Below are positions 20,859 to 29,867 of a stretch of DNA of 64,000 bases, piece by piece (the first letter of the stretch is position 1; each line of letters starts with the position of its first letter). The translations under genes were made by a program, and so were the position numbers. Source of the DNA: Clavaria fumosa (lineage: Eukaryota > Basidiomycota > Agaricomycetes > Agaricales > Clavariaceae); NCBI GenBank assembly GCA_951802425.1, contig OX637798.1:1240001-1304000 (forward strand), written 5' to 3'. Below the pieces are notes generated by a model, which ran no database searches, was not told where the DNA came from, and saw only the letters and a list, made by a program, of their open reading frames with translations.

Positions 20859-21161
20859 GAAGCCAGGTCTCATAATCTGAGAAGGCCAGATAGGCCAAAA
20901 CCTCGAGATGGTGCCCAGGGAGGGTCACCAGAAGCTAACAAAGTGTTAGCTGGGCCAGAGGCACTCAGTAAGAGATATATTCAAGGCATAGGAATGTACA
21001 AAACATGACATACCTGGGCCAGAGGCACTCAGTAAGAGATAACTCTACTGATTGCCTCTGACACAGGTCTTCAGCCGCTTTTTGGCCAAATAGAGGTAAA
21101 CAACATCCAGAATAGGTATCTATTATGTAAACAGAGTTCCTCATCATCACAGAACTCAACA
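20859..21161 (-). repeat. 5' LTR and primer-binding site of Copia A2
   Basis: The LTR occupies 20878-21161. The primer-binding site abuts it at 20859-20877, reading GAAGCCAGGTCTCATAATC on the plus strand. The GTACC target copy follows at 21162-21166. Confidence 0.92.
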
Positions 21162-21202
21162 GTACCCATGTAATGAGTGTATTTCCCTACGTTGAAATCG
21201 AG

Positions 21203-22016
21203 TTACTTTCCCCCTTCCGCTTTTGTTAGGGACTTGGAGTGACACAGGGAGACACCATAGATTCTCTCCACCAACCTCCTACTCAGGTTCAACTCCAGCC
21301 AATGGACTAGGATTCCTGAGTTCTTCTCTTCACTCAACTTCATCTCCTCCACAAACTCTGCCCAGGTTCTGGCCTCACCACTACCCAGGATCTCTTCTGC
21401 CTTCATATTTGCCCATTCTGCAGTGAATCCCTCTCCAACAATTTTGCTCAGAGCAAAGAGGACCTTCACCAGGTCTGTAGTATAGGTAGTCAGATTCGCC
21501 ATAAACAGGAGGTGAAGGGATCAGAGGAATGTATGAAAGTTCCTTTTCTGCCCATCGAAAGCAGCAACAGCTAGGTCCAGCATCATTTTATGGCACTGTA
21601 AAATAAAGTTCCAGGCCTTGGGCACTCAGGATTTCTTCGATCTCTCAGCAGTCCTGTCCTCTCAGGCTGCTCTTCTATGTACTTATGTACCTATAGAACT
21701 CTTATTCTATGAAACTATTGCTAGTGTGGGGCCCAAATGGTGTCCCAGGTGGTCACTCCACAACTCCCAATGAGTTGCCCATGCACCCTTCTGACAATGG
21801 TCACAGAGCAAGGGCCCTGTCCACTGGACCAGGAAACTACTAGAAAGACTATGTAGAGGGCCTTTCCTTGCCCTGTACACTACACAATTCACTGGGAGGA
21901 GTATGGTGGCTGTGCTCCAGTTTGGGTCACATGTATCTATACACAGTAAAAATTTTGTGCAGTTCTGTTGCACACTGCAGGCAGGGTAAAGAGATAGAGG
22001 ATGATAGGGGCTGAGC
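21203..22016 (-). pseudogene. Gypsy element 5' region with gag fragment
   Basis: The minus-strand ORF 21502-21203 encodes MANLTTYTTDLVKVLFALSK, continues with FTAEWANMKAEEI and then WAEFVEEMKL. This is the style of the retrotransposon gag domain of fungal Ty3/Gypsy elements. It is short and runs into unrelated sequence near 21203, where the LTR left over from the chromovirus should end. Between 21503 and 22016 there is the leader of the same element; a 105-residue ORF there (22024-21707) shows no domain. Pol is absent. This piece is opposite in orientation to the chromovirus integrase at 2514-3223, so they are not two halves of one simple insertion. Confidence 0.6.
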
Positions 22017-22396
22017 TGTGACAACGTGTCACAGTTTGAAATTAAGGGTCCAGGCTAGCTGGGTTAGGACATGGGGCTAGGGTGGACAGGTGTTATCTTA
22101 GTATTATATCAGACTGGGTCTCACACAACTTAAGGGTAAGGTCATGATGACAATACTAAGATAAGGGGAAAAGAGTACAAAAAAGGAAAAGCAAAGGTAC
22201 TTATAGCGAACACTTCAGCACTTGCTGGCATTCCCACACTCAGACCCTCAGATCATGTGATGCACCCAGGCCTTAGGTCATGTAATCTTACAATTATGTA
22301 ATCCCACCCCAGCCACAGGTCATGTGACCTTCCGACAACCGTCCCAAGTTTCTCCACAACTCCTCTTTGGGATGGCTTATGTAAGCAATCCTAACA
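22017..22396 (-). repeat. Gypsy LTR, minus orientation
   Basis: On the minus strand the sequence starts TGTTAGGATTGCTTACATA. This resembles the chromovirus LTR start at 3235 (TGTCAGGATCGCTTATGTA), so the two belong to related elements. A TATA-like box, CTATAAGTA, lies on the minus strand at about 22200-22208. The proposed inner end at 22017 lies in an imperfect palindrome (TGTGACAACGTGTCACA). The 380-bp length and TG..CA ends fit an LTR, but no target duplication or second LTR was found. Confidence 0.6.
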
Positions 22397-22640
22397 GGGG
22401 TGATTCCTCATTGCCCTCACAAGAGCATCAAACTCTTCATCCTGGCAGGAGAGCTCTGCCTGCATATCCAAGAGTCTCTTGGCTACAGCATTAGCTCACA
22501 CTATCACTGTGGGTTCATCTCCCCATTTGATGGGGCCTGCAAGCTTGAACCCTTTCAGCAAAGGATTTCTGCCTTCTTCTATACTGCAATGGCATATTTG
22601 GCTGCCTCTGCATCTCTCTTATGGTATATTTACAGCAAGT
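22397..22640 (-). pseudogene. unidentified transposon-like coding remnant
   Basis: The minus strand can be read as LAGPIKWGDEPTVIV, a TGA stop, then ANAVAKRLLDMQAELS followed by DEEFDALVRAMRNHP. It looks like a decayed coding region, but I cannot assign it to a family. It lies between a Gypsy LTR and a minisatellite. Confidence 0.35.
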
Positions 22641-22686
22641 GTTTGCTTCCATTTCTTCCTAGCACATGTGTTTGCTTCCATTTCTT

Positions 22687-23345
22687 CCTAGCACATTTCT
22701 GCATCAACTCACATTTTTTTACATTTTTGCACTTTCCAGCACATTTCTGCATCAACTCACACTTTTTAACATTTTTGCATTTTCTAGCACATTTCTGCAT
22801 CAACTCACATTTTTTACATTTTTTTTACATTTTTGCATTTTCTAGCACATTTCTGCATCAACTCACATTTTTTACATTTTTTTTACATTTTTGCATTTTC
22901 TAGCACATTTCTGCATCAACTCACATTTTTTACATTTTTTTTACATTTTTGCATTTTCTAGCACATTTCTGCATCAACTCACATTTTTTACATTTTTTTT
23001 ACATTTTTGCATTTTCTAGCACATTTCTGCATCAACTCACATTTTTTACATTTTTTTTACATTTTTGCATTTTCTAGCACATTTCTGCATCAACTCACAT
23101 TTTTTACATTTTTTTTACATTTTTGCATTTTCTAGCACATTTCTGCATCAACTCACATTTTTTACATTTTTTTTACATTTTTGCATTTTCTAGCACATTT
23201 CTGCATCAACTCACATCTTTTTTACATTTTTGCATTTTCCAGCACATTTCTGCATCAACTCACACATTTTTACATTTTTGCATTTTCTAGCACATTTTTG
23301 CACTTTCTAGCACATTTTTGCATCAACTCACATTATGTTGCACAC
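22687..23345. repeat. A/T-rich minisatellite, 58-bp period
   Basis: A unit built from CACATTTCTGCATCAACTCAC followed by T-rich ACATTTTT blocks and TTTGCATTTTCTAG repeats head to tail. Seven consecutive units between about 22800 and 23210 are almost identical at exactly 58 bases; units at both edges are shorter and more diverged. The ORFs in it (for example 22400-22903 with repeated INSHFLTFLHF) are products of the repeat, not genes. Confidence 0.93.
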
Positions 23346-23363
23346 ATTTTTTACATCTTCTTA

Positions 23364-23861
23364 AGATAGGCCTCATTCATACACGACTACTTGTGACACT
23401 TGTGACAGATCACGTGCTCACTCACATTGCTGCCGGTTGAAAGGTGAGTGTTCCGCTGCACAGTTACATTTGTATCAAACTTACATTCTCTTTGTCCTCA
23501 TCTTGCAGCTTTGTCAATCTTTTCTTTGGTGTAATATATTCTCTAAGGTTTCCAATACTTGTTCTGACTGAGCGGGGCTGTTTTGGCATTGGGGAGAATT
23601 AAACAGAAAATAAATTGGTCAGCAAATTTCCTTCAACACTTTACTACAACCTCATCTCTGTCCCATTGCAATCTCAAATCAAAAAACTGGCTCCTGGGAA
23701 CCTTTCTTAATCTGTAGCAGCAGACTTCTCAGGAGCTGGATTGGCTAAAAATATGGTTTTGCAGGAGGAGATACAAGTCTAATAATTTCCACCTGCCAAA
23801 ATGACAGGAGCGTGACAAAATTGATCACGTGCAAGTAGTCGTGTATGAACAAGGCCTATCT
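23364..23861. mobile_element. mariner-type MITE with 30-bp inverted ends and TA duplication
   Basis: The ends are inverted copies of 30 bases: 23364-23393 begins AGATAGGCCTCATTCATACA and 23832-23861 is its reverse complement with two differences. TA flanks both ends (23362-23363 and 23862-23863), the target duplication of the Tc1/mariner superfamily. A second, less exact inverted block around GATCACGTG lies just inside each end. The 498-bp body codes for nothing. It sits inside the minisatellite, whose T-rich units continue on both sides. Confidence 0.85.
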
Positions 23862-23863
23862 TA

Positions 23864-24152
23864 CATTTTTTTACATTTTTTTACATTTTTTACATTTTTT
23901 TACATTTTCTAATACATTTTCTAGCACATTTTTGCATCAATTCACATGATGTTACACATTTTTTCACATTTTCTGGTGCATTTCAGTATTTTTTTGCATA
24001 CAAATGCATGCATGGGCATTCACAATTTTTATGAAACATTTGATTTTTGTCCAGAACGGTCCTTCATAGTTTTGCTTACATGTGTAATGTCATCAAATTG
24101 TTCTATGGTACATACTGACAGGGTGCTTAACAACATCAAATCACAAACACAA
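23864..24152. repeat. right flank of the minisatellite, then plain A/T-rich sequence
   Basis: Degenerate TTACATTTTTT units and one CATTTTTGCATCAATTCACA copy continue to about 24000, showing that the MITE split the array. From 24000 to 24152 I see no gene or repeat. This serves as the 3' side of the kinase gene that ends at 24153. Confidence 0.7.
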
Positions 24153-26188
24153 CTAACAGATGGCAGTCAGTGTTGTTTTGGAGCTCCGCTTGCCTTTAGA
24201 AATCGGAGTCATAGATGCGAGAATATGGTGAATGCCAGGCCTCGTTGGGCGAATACCGCAATCTCTCGGAGCAACATCTGCGCATCTCACATGAGACCTG
24301 CACATGGAGATTTTTAGAATTTTGAAGTACGGGGACGAGGAAGCAGGGTCCCAGACCTCAGGCCGCAGTCATCACACTCAAGGACGGGCTTCCAACCCAG
24401 GCGTTTGCCGCAGACGTCGCACTTCGCGACGAGCAAGCCGCTGGAGAGGAACAGATCTAGCGGATTCCAGGCCACTTGTGGGTCAACACTCATATTGCCC
24501 TGACTAGCCAGATTGGCACCGTGGCGTTTTGCACCTGGTTTAATCAGCGTGAAACGATGGACAAGCAATGTCGTGCGAATTGTTGAGCCTCCTTCGGTGG
24601 CGCCGGTGGCAGATGGTGTAAGAGAATACGCTGTGTGGTACGATCCAATTGAAACGAATGAATCGCTCATGGTGGGCAGGGCTGGCTGGGTTGATTCCTC
24701 TAGGACGGGCGAGGGCCGTACGGTTAGCACAGAAGACAGAGTCTGCGCATTTATCGTATCGGGTTGAGTCGACCGCGAGCGTATAACGGTTGTGCTATAA
24801 TGACTGTCGAGACTGTCGTTCAAGAGGCGTTGAGTACTCAATACTTGCCCATTGGCATCTGCACTCCGTCATCATAAGTTGGTGAGCACAAGGCCTTCAG
24901 AACGTACCAGTGCTTAGACTGAGCCAACTACTGTTCAGATTCACTTGCTCCAGGCTTTTTACCGCCTCTATCATTTCCTCATCGCTGTCGTCGCTATACT
25001 TCCGGTCCATTGAAGTCTCCAAATTTCTGATGTCCTGTCCGAGTGCCATGCCGAAGCTGGGGATCCTCAGTCCTGGTCCTGGTCGCTTCTTCGCTATAAA
25101 TTTTACACTCCCAACGTGAGTTTCATTCTCCTCAGATGAACAGGAAACCAATTCCGCTTCGATGTCTTGGAGCCTTTCTAGGATAACAAGGGTGGTGGGA
25201 CGTGCCTTTGGGTCATGGGACAAGCAATCCAGACAAAGATCCAGAAATGCTGGCGGACAATCGGCGCTGACCAGCTTGCGGACCTCTTGCACATCAATCC
25301 CGAAATCGGGCGCAGTGCGCTTGAAAGTGTCTTCGTCTGCAAGTTTCTTTGCTGCAATTTCGCAAAGAATGATTCCAAAGGAAAATATGTCTGTTGGAAG
25401 ATCGAATTCCTCCCCGAGCAGAATTTCTGGGGACATATAAGAGTCGGTGCCGCAGAACGTAAGACGCTTGCTTTCGGCTTCATTTCGAGCAGCTATGCGA
25501 GCAAACCCAAAGTCGGTGATCTTCAACCGCCCGTTATCCGTCACGAGTAGATTCTCGCCCTTGAGGTCACGGTGTATACATCTCCTTGCATGAAGATACG
25601 CAAGAGCACGAGCAATATCTATGGAGAATGATAAACGCAGACGCCAAGGCAAGGGTTTACTCTGGTCGTGAATATACGATCGCAGATTACCTAGTTACGC
25701 CATCTTTAATACCCTCCGCAATCGCCTTGAAAAGGAAAAGGTTCTCACCATTCTCGATGAATTCAGAGATGATGAATATGCGGCCATCTGGTTCAGGTGC
25801 TCGTGATAAACCAAGGTAAAGCACTACGTTGGGATGGCGAGCCTCCCTGAAGGAATGAGCTGGTGAATCAGGGCACATTGCACATACATACTTCATGAGT
25901 CTCCACTCTCGCTCGAAGTACTTCGCGACGTCGTAATCATTAGATGGAAGGACCTCTTTGATAGCCACGTCGATCCCGAGATACCTTCCTATAGGCGATA
26001 AAATACAGGTATAAATACACGAAGACAGATCTCGTACCTTTGTAGACGTTCCCAAAGGATCCAGAGCCCAATTTCTTCCAATTTCCCTTGATGTCCTGGC
26101 AAAGAAGGGTTCCGTATAACGTCTTCGGGATGGGAATTACCGTCATAGCGCTCACCGCGAAGGGTATTACATCGAAAGGATCAGACAT
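24153..26188 (-). CDS. TKL-type protein kinase with C-terminal C1 zinc domain
   Basis: Six exons (26188-26038, 25988-25892, 25846-25749, 25690-24908, 24858-24357, 24297-24153) give 591 residues. The kinase domain has the glycine loop LGSGSFGNVYKG (40-51), lysine VAIK (K61), catalytic loop HRDLKGEN (D157), DFG (D175) and GTDSYMSPE, followed by DIFSFGIILCEI. The S-F-G block in subdomain IX and overall style fit tyrosine-kinase-like (TKL) serine/threonine kinases. The C-terminus holds a C1-like zinc domain, CDVC...CDDCGLRSHVRC...C; its C-x2-C-x4-H-x2-C-x7-C half only appears after removing the last intron (24298-24356), which supports that splice. C1 domains often bind diacylglycerol or membranes. 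The target pathway is unknown. The gene lies at the edge of the transposon island. Confidence 0.88.
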
Positions 26189-26386
26189 GGGTACGTCTTT
26201 ATAACCTTATCAGCTGAGTTCTAGAAAGCAAGGTTTAAGGTCGCAGGGCCTCGGTACGAACGAACGTAGATGTACGAGGGAAAGCCGAAGTGACATGCCT
26301 GCCAGGCCACGCTCTCCCGATTAGGCGGCGACGTCAGCGCGTCATTGATAATGATTATGTAAGATTACAGCATCCTAATTTCGACC

Positions 26387-29300
26387 TTATGAGTCAATCG
26401 TACCTCTCTCAATGTATGCCACAAATGCATCATCAAAGCCAAGTCCTTCGGAGTCAGCCATATCACCCATCGCCATTCTGACCGTCGCTTCATACAGGTC
26501 CTGATCTTTTCTCTCAGCGACTGCTGGTGCGTCAAGTAATTCTTGACACTGATCGATATAGCTACTCTTCGTGAGAATATAAGAGGCTGAGAATGCTCAA
26601 GTTCGACGGACCCTTGGTATTCTGCCTCCTCGTCTTCTGCTACGACAGGATTCAATAATCTCGTCGCAATGACTTCTGTGGACTGGGGGTCTGGGTCAAG
26701 ACCAATTGGAATCTTCCTTGCCTCTGGTTTCATGATCGCCCTGCTGTGCAACTTCTGAGTATTCTTCACAGGATGTGCGCCAATCCAACGTCTAACACCC
26801 TCCATCAGCCTTACAGCGCCAGTGAGCTGAGGATATCGAATACTGAGCCGAGGGTTTCGCACCTAGGAGGCTGGGACATGGCTTGATTGTTGCGAGGAAG
26901 AAAGGGGCTTTGGTTGACATCTTTCGCAGTTTTCCTAGGAAAACTTTCAGCAAATTTATACTTGAGAACCGGAGTCATGTACCCTGGTAGTTTCAAGGTG
27001 CTGTTCATGGAATACGCGAAGTGCTTTCCCAAAGATGTGAACAGTAATGGTCGGTAGTACTCAGCCCAGTAATCTCCACGACGCTGGACTGCAAAGCGGA
27101 TGCCTTGCTCACAAACACCAGGGGGATATGGAGCTTGAAGATATTCTGCGTGGAACCACTCCTGGTAACCACCACGCTTGGGAGGTTGTGTAATAATTTT
27201 TTCGCTTTGGACACCAAGGAAAAGATTAATAGCTGCTTGTTTATCAGCATCTGGTTGAAGAGCATTCTTCAAGTAAGCTGTAAAGTGATGACGAAGGCAC
27301 CCACCAAGCAGAGAATTTGCATAAAATCGCCGAATATTTTCTATGATATCTCGTGAATGGCTGTTCCAGTGAGGAATCCTGCGATAAGTCTCAACCCTGT
27401 TTACAAGGGCGCTCCCCGTATACTGAAGCGCGATGGCTGAGATAGACGCCAATTGAAATTCCTTGTCCTGGAACATAGTGTTAATACGCACTATCTCCAT
27501 GATCATGATACATTTCTGTCAACATGTTCACAGCGTCGGAATCAAAAGCCAGGTTCGGACTTTCAACTACACCTAGGGCATAGAGCTGATGACCCAGCGC
27601 CCGTTTGCCGAAGACGAATTGAGCTGCGTTTGTTCGATCCAGGCAATCGACACAATTCGTTCGACAGATACCATTTTGCAAGGAGATCGTGCTGCGCCAG
27701 TCATCACCCCTGAGAAATAGTGAGATTTGCTTTTGAAAATAAATCAAATCTTCGTTTTCACTCACTCACTGTCGCTTTGTAGGCAGTGGGAAAATGGCTC
27801 GGCACCTGAATGGAAGATTCCTGTCATCTGAATCGATTCTTCGGCGATGTCTTCCAGATAGCTTATTACATCTTGTGTCTTTCTGTGTAACGCGTTGATA
27901 TTGTATAAGAAAATCCGTAGTCTCACGTACTCTTTATAGGCTCGCGACATATCCCAGGGGCGATACACCATCTTCTTGTCCTTCGGCAAGAATTGGTTGA
28001 GATATTTCACACACTGTGTGTACTCGTCCAACAGCTTTGATTCGCGAGGCTGGGGCTCTCGTTTCTTAATGAGATTGAGGATTGTGATCGGGGAGCCGTA
28101 GCGCCTGAAGAGATCATCAAAATGTCGCGAGGCGGCAGTGTAGAACGGGTCGACGACGCTGACTAAAGCAAGAATGTGGTTTTGACCTTTTCGCTCAGCT
28201 TAATCGTACTTACTCTCTATGGGAGGCTTGGGACTCATGCTGTTCGTCTCTTGCGTCCAATATACTGGAATACTGCCGCGATACTATACGGGACATTCAG
28301 ATATCTGAATCCGTTTCCTTCATTGGACTGACCTGGATGTAGCTAGTATATCGCGGGTTTGGATGACGCCGTGATGCCCCGAACATTGCATCTCCGCGAG
28401 CGGGTGAGTAAAAAGGCGTTATCAATGCTTCAGATACGATTTGTTCTGTTTCCACTTCGTTTGCGACATTTCCCTATGCCTGAGTGATCAAAGGACATTC
28501 TCAGCGACGCAATAAACTTGGAACCTCATCATTGATACCGCGAGTCAAGTATCTTGCACCCGCAAAATGCCGAGACCTTCGGGCAATGAGAGTTATGAAA
28601 ACAACACGACCGAGAACAGTTAGCTCTGCAAAAGGAACAAGGTTAGCAAAACAAGCTACTATCTAGCGCAACGCAGCGATGACGATACGCTGTCATAATT
28701 TACAGCCAATAAATAGTTTGCATCCTGCTCGTCTCCACGGCAAACGGCTAGACAACACATTGAAGGACTCACTGGCTTGGTCGACATGACCATGAATTAA
28801 GGGCAAGACCCAATGAGCTTTCACCAGATTGCTACTTTGTCCAGATGGGGCGGTCAGCATGTTGAAATTCCAAGCAAATCGGTCGTTGAATTGCCATCTC
28901 GCATGCGATGAGCGACCAGCTCCAGTAAGATTATGTTGAAGTGTGGATGTGAGATCATAAGTATAGCTGTGATAGGTCGTCAATCCAATGATAATGGAAA
29001 GCATGCCAAGTCACCTGAAATAGAAATTCTTTGACATATCGACCTGTCTAAAAATATTCATTTGACGTTGTTCCTCTGCAGGCTTCTCCACCTTGTGGGT
29101 CGCACAAACAGGGATGATGTCCGTGTTCTCGCAATGATAGATGTAATGCCCACCAAGGAGCGCTACCACCGAGCGCTTCGAGATGAGAATCATATACCAG
29201 CCAGCGGTGAAACGGATAAACCCTATAAGTCTCCATGACGAGGTCCTGTTCATTACATGTCTGCACGACGTACCCACAATGCCAAAAAACATTCTTGCTT

Positions 29301-29769
29301 TTCCAAGACCTCCTGAAGCTCTGTTCCCATCATCGATCATTTTTAGCATAGCGCTCATCTCCTTTCCGCTATATTCAGCTTCATCTTCGACCACAAGCAG
29401 CTCATCTTGCGACATGCGGTCAACTTTGATGATGCGATGCCGGGAATCGGACGCATTGGAGGCGACGATGTAGTATCGCAGCCTATTCTCGTACAGAACG
29501 AACTTGTTATAGGCCGAAGATTGCTCGAAGAGTGCCTGCTGTGAGTCACACTGTTCTGCTTGCCGGGCAGACGCAATCGAGTTAGGCATGCGGCTTCCAC
29601 TTGCTTTAGTGCGAACCGACGAAGGTAATTCGTTGGTTGCATTCCCAGGTGTTATCGATGCCAACAGCGGTGAAGCCGGTCCACTCTCTAAGTTGTCATT
29701 GGCGATGTGTTCCGCATATCCTGGCCTCGAGCGTTGCGAAAGCTCGCTAGTCAGCGAAGACATGTTCAT
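26387..29769 (-). CDS. FIG4: phosphatidylinositol 3,5-bisphosphate 5-phosphatase Fig4 (SAC domain)
   Basis: Twelve exons give 896 residues, close to yeast Fig4 (879) and human FIG4 (907). Exons: 29769-29274, 29222-29015, 28966-28773, 28625-28525, 28473-28333, 28283-28214, 28162-27766, 27709-27492, 27436-27305, 27250-26815, 26743-26608, 26548-26387. The SAC domain begins with [19 protein letters not shown] and [15 protein letters not shown], and contains the catalytic CVDCLDRT loop (Cys about 555, Arg about 561; CX5RT). Fig4 works with Vac14 and Fab1/PIKfyve on endosome and vacuole membranes, removing the 5-phosphate of PI(3,5)P2 and also supporting its synthesis. ATG 29763 is an equally good start ([10 protein letters not shown]). 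The donor at 26607 (GTCGAA) is weak, so the last 50 or so residues are less certain. It is divergent from LAA1. Confidence 0.92.
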
Positions 29770-29867
29770 CCCATATTTGGCACCAACGCTATAACGTGAC
29801 TTTATATTATTATAAAGACCCCTGCACCTGCCGCTCAAGGAATCAACGTTAATAACGTGGAAGGGCG
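29770..29867. promoter_or_regulatory. shared divergent promoter FIG4 / LAA1
   Basis: Only 98 bases separate the two start codons. The segment holds an A/T-rich core (TTATATTATTATAAAG at about 29802-29817) and two ACGTG-containing sites (TAACGTGAC and TAACGTGG). Both genes must be driven from here or from inside each other's 5' end. Confidence 0.6.

Larger units (their letters stand above)
3696..21161 (-). mobile_element. Copia element A2 (host of two nested insertions)
   Basis: A2 is a minus-strand Copia element flanked by the target duplication GTACC (3691-3695 and 21162-21166). Its 284-bp LTRs are at 3696-3979 (3' LTR) and 20878-21161 (5' LTR). They look identical and share a base (GATATATTC) that differs from A1 (GATGTATTC, read on the same strand). 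Its body is split into three pieces: 3980-4139, 10213-10768 and 16358-20877. Element A1 sits in the first gap and element B in the second. Joined in thought, A2 is about 279 bp shorter than A1, exactly the size of an internal deletion in its RNase H region. It is not autonomous. Confidence 0.93.

Noticed and set aside
22017..22033. TGTGACAACGTGTCACA as an operator or replication signal
   Set aside because: It sits at the likely inner border of a Gypsy LTR; a lone imperfect palindrome is weak evidence for anything more.
22400..22903. ORFs of up to 167 residues with repeated INSHFLTFLHF
   Set aside because: They are translations of the 58-bp minisatellite; residues simply follow the repeat and no start or domain is present.
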